64,000 bases of DNA from Nonomuraea sp. PA05 (GCF_008086045.1 NZ_VSEY01000005.1:186001-250000); one strand, 5' to 3'; positions 49,607 to 58,750 are shown, counted from the first letter of the stretch. Notes: generated from the letters alone by a model not told the origin. A program made the numbers and translations.

Positions 49607-50893
49607 TCAGAGCTCGCGGTCGCCGGTCTCCGGCAGGGCGAGGATGCACAGCAGGCTCAGCACCGCCATCGCGGAGACGTACACGCCGATCGCCATCACA
49701 CCCAGCCCGCCGGCCTGCATGCCGGTGGCCACGAGCGGCGGCACGGCGCCGCCGAGCACGCCGCCGAGACTGTAGGCGACGGACGCGCCGCTGTAGCGGT
49801 ACTCGGTCCTGAACAGCTCCGGCAGGTACGCCCCCATCGGCCCGAAGATCAGGCCCATGAGCGCGAGCGCCCCGGCCAGCGCCAGCCCGACCAGCACGAT
49901 CGAGCGCGTCTCCATCAGCGGGAACATCACCAGCCCCCACACGATCGCCGCGACCGTGCCCCAGATGAGCGTGCGGCGGCGGCCCAGCCGGTCGGACACC
50001 AGGGCCGAGGCGACGGTCCCGGCCGCCATGAACACGACGCCGACCATGGTCAGCGCGAGCATCGTGGTGCGCGGGATCTCCAGGGTGTCGGTGCCGTAGG
50101 CCAGGCAGTAGGTGGTGGCGGTGTAGAAGAGCGTGTAGGCGATGGTCATGGCGCCGGCGCCGAGCAGGACGCGCCGCCACTGGTGCCGCATGAGGCCGGC
50201 GAACGGCACCTTGGCGATCCGGCGCTGGTCCATGGCCTGCTGGAAGACGGGGGTCTCGGAGATCTTCAGCCGCACGTACAGGCCGACGACCACCAGCAGC
50301 AGGCTCGCCACGAACGGCAGCCGCCAGCCCCAGCTCTCGAACTGCCCGTCGCTCAGCGTCGCGCCGAGGATCAGGAACAGCCCGTTGGCCACGATGAACC
50401 CCGCCGACGGGCCGAGCTGCGGGAACATCGCGTACAGGCCGCGCTTGCCCGGCGGGGCGTGCTCGGTGGCCAGCAGCGCCGCGCCGCCCCACTCGCCGCC
50501 GAGGCCGATGCCCTGCGTGAAGCGCAGCAGCACCAGCAGGACGGGCGCGAGCACGCCGATCGAGGCATAGCCGGGCAGCAGGCCGATCAGGACGGTCGAC
50601 AGCCCCATCACCAGCAGCGAGACGACCAGCATGGACTTGCGGCCGACCCGGTCTCCCCAGTGCCCGAACACGGCCGAGCCGAGCGGCCGCGACAGGAACG
50701 CCACGGCGAACGTCGAGAAGGACGCGAGCGTGCCCGCCACGGAGTCCATCTTGGGGAAGAACGCGGTGTTCAGGACCAGGGCCGCGGCGGTGCCGTAAAT
50801 GTAGAAATCATAGAATTCGATCGCGGTGCCGATGAGGCTGGCCGCCGCGACCCGCGACCGGCTGGGCGCCGCGGCCTGGGGGGAAGTCGTCAT
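49607..50893 (-). CDS. MFS transporter, metabolite:H+ symporter (MHS) type
   Basis: A 428-residue twelve-helix transporter. The N-terminus SLIGTAIEFYDFYIYGTAAAL is the MHS/ProP-family opening. The MFS loop GHWGDRVGRKSMLV follows, as does RFTQGIGLGGEWGGAALLATEHAP, another MHS signature. The second half has SDRLGRRRTLIWG and a final LGVMAIGVYVSAMAVLSLLC. Substrates are usually organic acids or compatible solutes taken up with protons; the substrate here is unknown. The start at 50893 is divergent from the HAD gene. Confidence 0.93.
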   Translation of the reverse strand: MTTSPQAAAPSRSRVAAASLIGTAIEFYDFYIYGTAAALVLNTAFFPKMDSVAGTLASFSTFAVAFLSRPLGSAVFGHWGDRVGRKSMLVVSLLVMGLSTVLIGLLPGYASIGVLAPVLLVLLRFTQGIGLGGEWGGAALLATEHAPPGKRGLYAMFPQLGPSAGFIVANGLFLILGATLSDGQFESWGWRLPFVASLLLVVVGLYVRLKISETPVFQQAMDQRRIAKVPFAGLMRHQWRRVLLGAGAMTIAYTLFYTATTYCLAYGTDTLEIPRTTMLALTMVGVVFMAAGTVASALVSDRLGRRRTLIWGTVAAIVWGLVMFPLMETRSIVLVGLALAGALALMGLIFGPMGAYLPELFRTEYRYSGASVAYSLGGVLGGAVPPLVATGMQAGGLGVMAIGVYVSAMAVLSLLCILALPETGDREL

Positions 50894-50945
50894 GATGTTT
50901 GTCTCACTATGCGGACGAGCGTCTTGTGAAGCGATACACAGACGC

Positions 50946-50978
50946 TATCACCTGCGCAATGTCACGTATCACCTTGCA
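50946..50978. promoter_or_regulatory. direct repeat TATCACCT with 21-bp period in the MFS/HAD divergent region
   Basis: TATCACCTGCGCA (50946) and TATCACCTTGCA (50967) are 21 bp apart, two helical turns, so a dimeric regulator could bind one face. The second copy runs into the ribosome-binding site (AGGAGGAG) of the HAD gene. Confidence 0.4.
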
Positions 50979-50992
50979 GGAGGAGCGCAAAA

Positions 50993-51625
50993 GTGGCCGT
51001 CGATCTGGTGATCTTCGACTGTGACGGGGTGCTGGTCGACAGCGAGCCCATCTCCGTACGCGTCGGCACCGCCGCGCTGCGGCGGCTCGGCTGGGACATC
51101 GACGAGACCGAGTACGCCGAACGCTTCGTGGGCTGCACGAACGAGTACTGGGCCGAGCAGATCGGCCAGACCCCGCCCGGCTGGCGCGAGCAGGTCAACG
51201 CCGACTACGCCGCCGCCGTCGCCGCCGAGCTGTGCACCGTGCAGGGCATCGAGACGGCGCTGGAGCAGTTGTCCATCCCCTTCTGCGTCGCCTCCAACGG
51301 CCGCCACCGCACCATCCGCCGCAGCCTGGAGCTGACCGGGCTGTCGCACCTGTTCGACGGGCGCGTGTTCAGCGCCGAGGACGTCGCCAAGGGCAAGCCG
51401 GAGCCCGACCTGTTCCTGCACGCCGCCGCCACCATGGGGGCCGAGCCCGGGCGTTGCGTGGTCGTGGAGGACAGCCCGTTCGGCGTGACGGCCGCGATGC
51501 GCGCGGGCATGCGCTGCCTTGCCTTCGCCGGCGGCCTCACCCCGGCCTCCCGCCTGTCCGGCCTGGGCGCGACGCTCTTCCACGACCCCGCCAAGCTGCC
51601 CGGCCTGATCGCCTCCCTCGACTGA
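50993..51625 (+). CDS. HAD-superfamily phosphatase (beta-phosphoglucomutase-like)
   Basis: A 210-residue HAD-IA phosphatase. Motif I is LVIFDCDGVLVDSEP, motif II VASNGRHRTI, the lysine of motif III in DVAKGKPEPDLFL, and motif IV CVVVEDSPFGVTAA. The cap domain (residues 17-90) is helical, as in beta-phosphoglucomutase and other sugar-phosphate phosphatases. The start is a GTG at 50993 with AGGAGGAG about 10 bp upstream. Substrate not predictable from sequence. Confidence 0.92.
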   Translation: MAVDLVIFDCDGVLVDSEPISVRVGTAALRRLGWDIDETEYAERFVGCTNEYWAEQIGQTPPGWREQVNADYAAAVAAELCTVQGIETALEQLSIPFCVASNGRHRTIRRSLELTGLSHLFDGRVFSAEDVAKGKPEPDLFLHAAATMGAEPGRCVVVEDSPFGVTAAMRAGMRCLAFAGGLTPASRLSGLGATLFHDPAKLPGLIASLD

Positions 51626-51661
51626 CGCACCCCGCGCCGCCCGGCCACCCGCCCCGCCGCA

Positions 51662-51749
51662 CTGCCCGTCGTGCTCGCGCTGCCCGCCCCGCCGCGCTGC
51701 CCGTCGTGCTCGCGCTGCCCGTCGTGCTCGCGCTGCCCGCCCCGCCCCG
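51662..51749. repeat. 18-bp tandem repeat in the HAD/RibD gap
   Basis: Three copies of ctgcccgtcgtgctcgcg alternate with ctgcccgccccgcc-type variants, filling most of the 197-bp gap between the HAD gene and the RibD-like gene. No gene or hairpin is evident in it. Confidence 0.75.
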
Positions 51750-51822
51750 CCCCGAGCGGACGCGCCGCCCCCACTGACACGAGCCGCTCGGCACGGGCCG
51801 CCGCGCCACGTACCGTGAGGCC

Positions 51823-52452
51823 ATGCCTTCAGGTACGCAACGTCCCTACGTGGTGGCCCACGTCGCTGTGTCCGTTGACGGGGCTACCACGGGATTCCAG
51901 CCTGACGTCACCAGGTTCTACCAGCTCGCCCAGACCTGGAAGGAAGACCTCACCCTCGCCGGGGCCGACACCATCCTCGCCCAGGAGCAGTCGCTGGCCG
52001 CCGCCGACCACCCGGGCCCGGCCCCGGACGGCCCGCTGCTGGCCGTCGTGGACGGACGCGGCCGGGTCAGCCAGTGGGAGGCGCTGCGCGCGTCCGGCCA
52101 CTGGTGCGACGTCGTCGCCCTGCACTGCCGCGGCACCCCCGCGCGCCCGTCCGACCGGCCGGTGCGCGAGCTGGTCACGGGCGCCGACCAGGTGGACCTC
52201 GCCGACGCGCTGCATCTCCTCGTCCGTGACGACGGGGTCGGCGTCGTCCGGGTCGACAGCGGCGGCAGGCTCATCGGCGCGCTGCTGGCCGCCGGGCTGG
52301 TGGACGAGGTCAGCCTGCTCGTCCACCCGTTCCTGGCCGGCGAGCACGCCACCCGCTTCTGGTACGGCGACCGCCCCGCCGCCGCGCCCCTCACCCTCAT
52401 CACCGCGCAGAGCCTGCCCGACGGCCTCGTCTGGCTGCGCTACCACCCCTGA
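51823..52452 (+). CDS. RibD C-terminal-like / dihydrofolate reductase-fold protein
   Basis: A 209-residue protein of the RibD C-terminal domain family (DHFR fold). It reads YVVAHVAVSVDGATTGFQPD at the N-terminus, WKEDLTLAGADTILAQE near residue 45, VVRVDSGGRLIGALLAAGL near 150, and LVDEVSLLVHPFLAGEHA near 160, the usual RibD-C landmarks. Such proteins are NADPH reductases of flavin or pterin intermediates or of unknown substrates. The ATG at 51823 follows GAGG. It is a single gene ending in a repeat array. Confidence 0.88.
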   Translation: MPSGTQRPYVVAHVAVSVDGATTGFQPDVTRFYQLAQTWKEDLTLAGADTILAQEQSLAAADHPGPAPDGPLLAVVDGRGRVSQWEALRASGHWCDVVALHCRGTPARPSDRPVRELVTGADQVDLADALHLLVRDDGVGVVRVDSGGRLIGALLAAGLVDEVSLLVHPFLAGEHATRFWYGDRPAAAPLTLITAQSLPDGLVWLRYHP

Positions 52453-52560
52453 CCGGCCGCGCTGCGCCACCGCCCCTGACCGGCCGCATCGCGCCACCGC
52501 CCCTGACCGGCCGCATCGCGCCACCGCCCCTGACCGGCCGCGTCGCGCCGTCACCCCTGA
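52447..52560. repeat. 27-bp tandem repeat spanning both convergent stop codons
   Basis: The block ccctgaccggccgc recurs at 52447, 52474, 52501 and 52528, with a shorter copy at 52555, at exact 27-bp steps. The first copy contains the stop of the RibD-like gene (52450-52452). The last overlaps the stop of the convergent epimerase (52553-52551). Nothing else lies between the two genes. Confidence 0.88.
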
Positions 52561-53441
52561 GCGGCGCGGCTCCGGCCGTCCTCGTCCAGATAGTCGCGCC
52601 ACGACCGCTTAGGCGCCCAGCCCAGCAGCCGATGCGCCTTGGCACAGGAGATCCCCGAGGCGTCCGGACGGGCCAGCGGCCGCAGCTCGATCCGGTCGCC
52701 GAAGTGCCGGCGCAGCTCGGCGGCGAAGTCGTGCCCGCCCGCGTTGTCCGGCGAGGCGATGTAGAACACCTCGTGCCCCGGCAGATCCGACTCGACGGCC
52801 AGCACGATCGCGTCCGCCAGGTCGTACACGTCGATGTAGCTCCACAACCCCGCGCCCATCACGGAGCTGTCGCGCACCTGCGGGCCGAGATTGCGCTCGT
52901 AGTTGCCTTCGTGCTGCACCCAGCTCGGCCGCAGCGAGATGCACCGGATGTCCGAGCGGCGCACCGCCGCGTCCATGAGCTGCTCGCCGAAGTGCTTGGC
53001 CAGCGCGTACGGGTCCTGCGGCCGGATCGGGTGCTCCTCGTCCACGGGCGCGTAGTCGGGCAGGAACGGCCGCTCGGCGAAGAAGAACCCGGGCACCGTC
53101 TCGCTGGAGATGTTCACGAACCGCCCGACGCCGAACCGCACCGCCGCCTCGATCATGTTGAACGTCGCCATCAGGTTGTTCTGGAACACCACCTGTGGCG
53201 CGTTCGCCGTCGGATCGGGGATGGCCGCCGCGTGCACCACGGCCTCCGCCTCACGGACGACGGCGAACGCCTGCCCCGCGTCCGTCAGGTCGGCCTGCAC
53301 GTAACGCGGCTCGTCCGGCTCGTGCCGCTCCCAGACCGGTCGCGTCAGGTCGGTGGCGGTCACCTCGTGACCCGCCGCGACCAGGGCGCTGACGGCCGCC
53401 CTGCCGACCTTGCCGTGGGCTCCGGTGACGACGACGCGCAT
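52551..53441 (-). CDS. NAD-dependent epimerase/dehydratase (extended SDR)
   Basis: A 296-residue extended short-chain dehydrogenase. The NAD-binding loop is VVVTGAHGKVGRAAV. The catalytic serine lies in VNISSETVPG and the YxxxK in DPYALAKHFGEQL. VVHAAAIPDPTANAPQVVFQ and NVIEAA-like NMIEAAVRFGV also fit. Near relatives act on nucleotide sugars or similar polyols. I chose the ATG at 53441, with GAGGAG upstream; a longer frame opening further upstream runs through the SbcC 3' end and is rejected. It lies just downstream of sbcC on the same strand. Confidence 0.92.
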   Translation of the reverse strand: MRVVVTGAHGKVGRAAVSALVAAGHEVTATDLTRPVWERHEPDEPRYVQADLTDAGQAFAVVREAEAVVHAAAIPDPTANAPQVVFQNNLMATFNMIEAAVRFGVGRFVNISSETVPGFFFAERPFLPDYAPVDEEHPIRPQDPYALAKHFGEQLMDAAVRRSDIRCISLRPSWVQHEGNYERNLGPQVRDSSVMGAGLWSYIDVYDLADAIVLAVESDLPGHEVFYIASPDNAGGHDFAAELRRHFGDRIELRPLARPDASGISCAKAHRLLGWAPKRSWRDYLDEDGRSRAAQG

Positions 53442-53467
53442 CGATGGCTCCTCGGGGGTTGTTGTTG

Positions 53468-56400
53468 TCAGACTCCCACGGCTCTGAGTGTGGAGCCTGT
53501 ACGGGTCTTGGTCACCTTGAGCTGCGCCGTGATCCTCGACCGCAGCTCCGCCACGTGGCTCACGATGCCCACGGCCCGGCCGCCGTCGCGCAGCCCGTCG
53601 AGGATGTCGAGCACGCCGTCGAGCGTGTCCTCGTCGAGCGTGCCGAACCCCTCGTCCACGAACAGCGTGCCCAGCTCCGCGCCGCCCGCCTCCGCCGTGA
53701 CGACGTCGGCCAGCCCCAGCGCCAGCGCCAGCGAGGTGATGAAGCTCTCCCCGCCGGACAGCGTGGCCGGATCGCGGTCCACGCCCGTCCACCCGTCGGC
53801 CACCCGCAGCCCGAGCCCGCCGCCCGCCCTGGCCCGCGAACCCGCCGTCTTGCGCAGGTCGTGCCGCAGCAGGTACCGGCCGCCCGACATGTGGTCGAGC
53901 CGTTCGTTGGCCGCCGCCACCACCTGCCGCAGCCGCTCCCCCAGCACGAACGACGACAGGCTCATGCTCCACTGGTTGTCGCCCGAGGTGCCGCTGGCCA
54001 GCGCCGCGATGCGCTCGGCCAGCCGGTGCCGCTCCGCGGCGGGCAGCCAGCCCTCGATCCGCGCCGACAGCTCGCCGTACAGCTCCTCCAGCCGCCGCGC
54101 CCGCGCCCGCGCCCGGTCGCGCGCGCTGGCCAGCCTCGTGTACGCCTGCTCCAGCCCATCCCGCTCGGCCCCGATCCCCGCCAGGTCCGGCGCAGGCTCG
54201 GCCGCCGCCGCGATCAGCTCGGGGTCGGCCAGCACGCCCGTCACGGCGGCGTGCTCGTCGTCCAGTCTGCGCAGCAGCTCGGCCTTGCTCTCCCGCTCGG
54301 CCACGCTCCTGAACGCCGCCTCCGCCTCCCGCACGTCGCCGAACCCGGCCTCGTCCGCCGCCTCCTCGGCCGCCCGCTTCGCCCGCTCCAGCTCCTCGCG
54401 GGCCGCGACCGCCGCCTGCGTGGCCTCCAGCGCCTCCCGCAGCAGCTCCGCCTCGTCGTTCAGCCTCGACAGGCGGGCGGTCAGGGTGGCGTCGCCGCCG
54501 CGCGCCGCGTCCAGCCGCGCCGTCAGGCGGCCCGCGTCGCCGCTCAGCTCCTCATGCCTGGTACGTCCCGCGGCCAGCCGCGCGGTCACTCTCCGGCTTC
54601 GTTCCTCCAGCTCCTGGCGTTCCCGTTGCAGGGCCGCCGCCTCGCCGGACAGTGCTCGTTCCCTGCCCGCGGACGACTCCAGGCGTCGCAGCTCGCGCTC
54701 GGCGACGGCCAGCACCCGCTGCCCGTCCACCTCGCAGGACCGGCGATCGGCATCCCCTTCGCCACCGGTCACCGCTTCGGGCGTGCCCGCCTGCCCTGCA
54801 CCGGCCGCCACTCCCAGCGCACCGTCCCGATCGGCGCCGGTCGCTACTCCCAGCGCGCCATCCCGCTCAGCGCCGGTCGCCGCCCCAGGCGCACCGTCCC
54901 GCTCAGCGCCGGTCGCCGCTCCCAGCGTCCCGTCCCGCTCGGAGCCGGTCGCCGCTCCCAGCGTGCCCGACTCCGCGAGCTGCCGCCGGACGCGCGTACG
55001 TTCGGACTCAAGCTGCCGCTGGTGCGCACGATGGGCGGCCAGAGCCTCGGCGATCTCCCTGACCTGGTCGCGAACCCGTTCACGCTCGCCCTCAACCCGC
55101 TCGACCGCGGCCACCAGCCCAGGCTCCCGATCCGCCACCCCCTCCAGCCGGAACACCTCCTGCTCGGCCGCCTCCACCCGCTCCCCCGCCGCCACCACGT
55201 CAAGCCCGCCGGTGGCCTCCACCGCGTCGGCGTGCCGCGACTCCAGCGACGCCAGCGCCCGCTCGGCGGCCTCACGCTCGGCCAGCGCCGCCTCATGCGC
55301 GCCCTCGGCCTCGCTCTCGTCATCGGCGGACGGAGCGCTCTCGGCGGGAGCGGCCGGATGCGGGTGGTGCTCGGAGCCGCAGACCGCGCACGGCCGCCCG
55401 TCGGACAGGTCGCGCGCCAGCTCGGCCGCCATGCCGTCGATGCGGGCCTGCCGCAGGTCGAGCCAGCGTTCGCGCAACGCCTGCGCCTGGTCCACCAGCA
55501 CCTGGTGCGCGGCGACGGCCGCCTCCAGCTCGGCGGCCAGCGCCTCCCGCCGGTGGGCGGCGTCCAGGGCGGCCCTGGCGGCGTCGAGGCTCGCGGTCGC
55601 GGCGGGGATGGCCGCCGCCTGCGCGCGCACCTCGGCCAGAGCCGCGCCGGCGTCCGCGAGCCGTGCGGGCAGCTCGGCGTCGGCGGCGGCCACCTCGGCC
55701 TCGCGCTGCGCCAGCGCGTCCAGCTCCACAGCCAGCCTGGTCAGCTCGCCGTCGATCTCGATCAGGTGGGTGGCGGCGTCGCGGACGGCTCGCGCGGCCG
55801 GGATCCTGGCGGCGTCCACCCGCGCCTCGGCGAGCCTCGCCTCTGCCTGTTCGATGAGCCCGGGGAGCGCGGCCAACCTGGCGGCCATGGTCTCGTCGGC
55901 GCGTACCAGATCGGCCAGTTCCTGCTCCACCCGCAGCAGGTCGCGCCGTACGACCGACAGCCTGGCCTCCTCCGTGAGGAGTTCGGACAGGCGGGCGATC
56001 TCGTCCTGCCTGCGCCGTTCCAGGGCGGCCAGCTCGGCCACGGACGGCTCCCCCGCGAACGCCCCGGCCCCGGACTTTCCGGTCGGCGACTTTCCGGTCG
56101 CGGACGGCCCGATCCCGGACGGCCCGATCCCGGACGGCCCGATCCCGGACGGCCCGATCCCGGACGGCCCGATCCCGGACGGCCCGATCCCGGACGGCCC
56201 GGTCGCGGACGGCCCGGTCGTGGACGGCCCGGTCGTGGACGGCCCGGTCGTGGACGGCCCGGCGGGGTCTTGGTCGGGCGAGGGGCGGGTGGCGGGGAGG
56301 AGGGGGCGGGCGCGGGCGAGGGCGTCGGCGGCCAGGGTGCGGGCCTTGGTGGCCGCCTCGGAGCGCTGGCGGGCGGCCGTGACGAGCGGTACCACGCGGT

Positions 56401-57640
56401 CCGCTCTGGCGGCGTCGTCGAGGATCGCTTGCAGGTCGGCCCGTTCGTCCGCGCGCTCGTCAAGGGTGCGGCGCAGGGTGAGCGCCTCGGCGTGGCGGCG
56501 CTGGCGGTCGGCCAGCGCGGCGGCCCGCTCGAAGCGCGTCCGCGCCGCCCGCAGCTTCTCGCCTGCCATCGCGTGCTCTTCGTCGGCTCGCTGTACGACG
56601 GCACGTGCGGCGTCGAGCAGGGCGCCCGCCCAACGCAGGGGGTCGGTGTCCGGCGTCGGCACCTCATCGTCCACGCCGCCCCCGTCTTGGGAGTCACCGG
56701 ACGGGCTCGGCTGGGCCGCAGCAGGCACGTCGAAGAGGGCCTCCGGTTCCCCAGCAGCGGCCACGACGCCAGGCGAGCCGGCAGGGGACGCGGCAACCGG
56801 CGACGCGGCGGGCGGCACGGCGGGCGGCGCAGCGGGCGGCGCAGCGGCCGAGCCGGTGGGTAGCGCGGCGGCGGACCCGGCGGGCGAGGCGGATGGCGCG
56901 GTGGGGGGCACGGCGGCCGAGGTGGCAGGCAGTGCGGTTGGTGGGGTGGTGGTCAGGAGGGCAGGGAGGTCGTCGCCGGCCACTTCCTCAACCCGCTTGA
57001 CCGCGAAATCCACCTCCTGCCGCAGCTCCTGCGCCTCCCGCCAGGCAAGCTTCCGATTCTCCGCCAGCCAAGACTCAGCAGCCGTGAACACCTTCACGCT
57101 GAACAACCGCTCAAGCAGCTTCGACCGCTCATCCCCGTCGGCCCGCAGAAACCGCGCGAAATCCCCTTGGGGCAGCATGGCCACCTGGCAGAACTGGTCG
57201 GCGTTCATCCCGAGCAGCCCGCCCACCAGATCACCGGCCTCGTCGAGCCGCGTGGTCAGCCCTTGCCAGTCGCCCCCCTGCCACTCCGACAGCACGACCT
57301 TGGACTTCTCCTCGGTGACCCCTGACCCGCGCAGCTTGGGGCGCAGCCAGGCCGGGGAGCGCTGGACGCGCAGTAAACGCCCCCGGACGGTCACCTCCAG
57401 CGTGACCGACGGCCCCACGGTCGGCGGGGCGTGGTCGCAGCGCAGGCTGCGGGCACTGTTGCGCTGCCCCGGCACCTGCCCGTAGAGGGCGAAGCACAGG
57501 GCGTCGAGGATGGTGGTCTTGCCCGCCCCCGTGGGCCCGTGGACGAGGAAGAGCCCGGCCGCCGAGAGGGCGTCGAAGTCGACCGTCTCGGTGCCGGGGA
57601 AGGACCCGAACGCCGTGAGCGTGAGCCTGTGCGGCCGCAT
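53468..57640 (-). CDS. sbcC: exonuclease subunit SbcC (SMC-type ATPase)
   Basis: A 1390-residue Rad50-like ATPase, large for its family. Walker A is HGPTGAGKTTILDAL (residues 34-48). The zinc hook CAVCGSEHH lies near residue 750 between the coiled-coil arms. The signature is ATLSGGESFITSLALALG and Walker B GTLFVDEGFGTLDEDTL near 1325. Three low-complexity stretches interrupt the arms: an Ala/Pro-rich run near 220-290, GPSGI/GPSTT repeats near 457-516, and ERDGALGVATGA repeats near 890-945. It partners SbcD in cutting hairpins and double-strand ends. Its ATG directly follows the sbcD stop. Confidence 0.96.
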   Translation of the reverse strand: MRPHRLTLTAFGSFPGTETVDFDALSAAGLFLVHGPTGAGKTTILDALCFALYGQVPGQRNSARSLRCDHAPPTVGPSVTLEVTVRGRLLRVQRSPAWLRPKLRGSGVTEEKSKVVLSEWQGGDWQGLTTRLDEAGDLVGGLLGMNADQFCQVAMLPQGDFARFLRADGDERSKLLERLFSVKVFTAAESWLAENRKLAWREAQELRQEVDFAVKRVEEVAGDDLPALLTTTPPTALPATSAAVPPTAPSASPAGSAAALPTGSAAAPPAAPPAVPPAASPVAASPAGSPGVVAAAGEPEALFDVPAAAQPSPSGDSQDGGGVDDEVPTPDTDPLRWAGALLDAARAVVQRADEEHAMAGEKLRAARTRFERAAALADRQRRHAEALTLRRTLDERADERADLQAILDDAARADRVVPLVTAARQRSEAATKARTLAADALARARPLLPATRPSPDQDPAGPSTTGPSTTGPSTTGPSATGPSGIGPSGIGPSGIGPSGIGPSGIGPSGIGPSATGKSPTGKSGAGAFAGEPSVAELAALERRRQDEIARLSELLTEEARLSVVRRDLLRVEQELADLVRADETMAARLAALPGLIEQAEARLAEARVDAARIPAARAVRDAATHLIEIDGELTRLAVELDALAQREAEVAAADAELPARLADAGAALAEVRAQAAAIPAATASLDAARAALDAAHRREALAAELEAAVAAHQVLVDQAQALRERWLDLRQARIDGMAAELARDLSDGRPCAVCGSEHHPHPAAPAESAPSADDESEAEGAHEAALAEREAAERALASLESRHADAVEATGGLDVVAAGERVEAAEQEVFRLEGVADREPGLVAAVERVEGERERVRDQVREIAEALAAHRAHQRQLESERTRVRRQLAESGTLGAATGSERDGTLGAATGAERDGAPGAATGAERDGALGVATGADRDGALGVAAGAGQAGTPEAVTGGEGDADRRSCEVDGQRVLAVAERELRRLESSAGRERALSGEAAALQRERQELEERSRRVTARLAAGRTRHEELSGDAGRLTARLDAARGGDATLTARLSRLNDEAELLREALEATQAAVAAREELERAKRAAEEAADEAGFGDVREAEAAFRSVAERESKAELLRRLDDEHAAVTGVLADPELIAAAAEPAPDLAGIGAERDGLEQAYTRLASARDRARARARRLEELYGELSARIEGWLPAAERHRLAERIAALASGTSGDNQWSMSLSSFVLGERLRQVVAAANERLDHMSGGRYLLRHDLRKTAGSRARAGGGLGLRVADGWTGVDRDPATLSGGESFITSLALALGLADVVTAEAGGAELGTLFVDEGFGTLDEDTLDGVLDILDGLRDGGRAVGIVSHVAELRSRITAQLKVTKTRTGSTLRAVGV
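54801..54965 (-). repeat. 36-bp tandem repeat in sbcC (ERDG-type 12-mers)
   Basis: Four to five 36-bp units encoding 12-residue blocks such as GAERDGALGVAT. They sit in the second coiled-coil arm on the C-terminal side of the zinc hook. Unit length keeps the frame. Confidence 0.85.
56092..56270 (-). repeat. 15-bp tandem repeat in sbcC (GPSGI and GPSTT pentapeptides)
   Basis: Six near-identical units of gatcccggacggccc (plus strand) encode GPSGI, then three units encode GPSTT. They lie in the first coiled-coil arm, N-terminal to the zinc hook. A collagen-like, helix-breaking insert in a coiled coil is unexpected. Confidence 0.9.
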
Positions 57641-58750
57641 CTACGCCATCGTCTCCTTCACCCTGGACGCCTCGATGGCCTGTCTTAGCAGGTCTTCCTC
57701 CTCGGGTGCGGCAGGCTCGCCGCGTACCTCCCGAACGAAGTCGAGCGCGACCTCCGCCTCGGGCCGCCCGCTCAGGCGTACGGGCTGGGCGGCGGGGGCG
57801 CCGCCGGCCGGGTCGAAGGAGAGGGCGAGGGTGTGGGGGAAGCGGGCGCGCAGCCGGTCCATGGCGGATTTCGGGCGGACGGCGTCGGTGAGGACGACCT
57901 GCAGCCAGTGATCCTCGTAGGCCGTGTAGGCGGGCAGGGTCAGCAGGTCTTCCAGCTCGCCGCGCAGCCGGCCGACCGGGCGGGGCACGGGGGCGGGGAC
58001 GAACTCCGCCCCCTCCCCCAGCGTGACCAGCCACGACCCCTTGAGGTGGCCCACCTCGGAGAAGGAGTAGGCCAGCGGCGAGCCCGAGTAGCGCACGGTC
58101 TCCGACATGCGCTGCCGCCCGTGCAGGTGGCCGAGCGCCACGTAGTCGACCCCGTCGAAGGCTCGCAGCGGCACGTGCGCGACCCCGCCGACGCTGATGT
58201 CGCGTTCGCTGTCGCTGGCCTGCCCGCCCGTCACGAAGCAGTGGGACAGCACCACCGACGCCCGGTGCCGTACGGCGTCGGCCCTGATGCGGGTCATGGC
58301 GCACGAGATGGCGGCCGTGTGGCTGCGGTCGGGCAGCTCCCACGCGGCCCGCACCAGCTCAGGCTCCAGGTAGGGGATGCCGTAGAAGGCGACGCCGTCG
58401 ATCAGCACCGGCTCCCACGACCGGTCGGGCCAGGTGCGCACGTGCACCCCCGCCGCCTCGAACAGCTCCGAGCCGAACCGCAGCCGCAGCGCCGAGTCGT
58501 GGTTGCCGCTGATCAGCACCACCCGCGCCCCGGCCCCGCGCAGCCGCCCGAGCGCCTCGTCGAGCAGGGCGACCGCGTCGACCGGCGGCAGGGCGCGGTC
58601 GTAGACGTCGCCGGCCACCGCCACCACGTCGACCCGCTCGGCCCGCACCGTCTCCACCAGGTGGTCGACGAACGCCGCCTGCGCCGCGAGCAGGCTCTCC
58701 CGATGGAAGGAGCGGCCGAGGTGCCAGTCGGAGGTGTGCAGGATCCGCAT
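57641..58750 (-). CDS. sbcD: exonuclease subunit SbcD (Mre11-like nuclease)
   Basis: A 369-residue manganese-dependent nuclease, the catalytic partner of SbcC. Phosphoesterase motifs are intact: MRILHTSDWHLGRSFH, VVAVAGDVYDRALPP, VVLISGNHDSALRL, VVLSHCFVTGG and YVALGHLHGRQ. The C-terminal capping domain follows (RFPHTLALSFDPAGG). The ATG at 58750 opens a two-gene operon and the stop abuts the sbcC ATG. The complex removes hairpins and protein-blocked DNA ends. Confidence 0.96.
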   Translation of the reverse strand: MRILHTSDWHLGRSFHRESLLAAQAAFVDHLVETVRAERVDVVAVAGDVYDRALPPVDAVALLDEALGRLRGAGARVVLISGNHDSALRLRFGSELFEAAGVHVRTWPDRSWEPVLIDGVAFYGIPYLEPELVRAAWELPDRSHTAAISCAMTRIRADAVRHRASVVLSHCFVTGGQASDSERDISVGGVAHVPLRAFDGVDYVALGHLHGRQRMSETVRYSGSPLAYSFSEVGHLKGSWLVTLGEGAEFVPAPVPRPVGRLRGELEDLLTLPAYTAYEDHWLQVVLTDAVRPKSAMDRLRARFPHTLALSFDPAGGAPAAQPVRLSGRPEAEVALDFVREVRGEPAAPEEEDLLRQAIEASRVKETMA

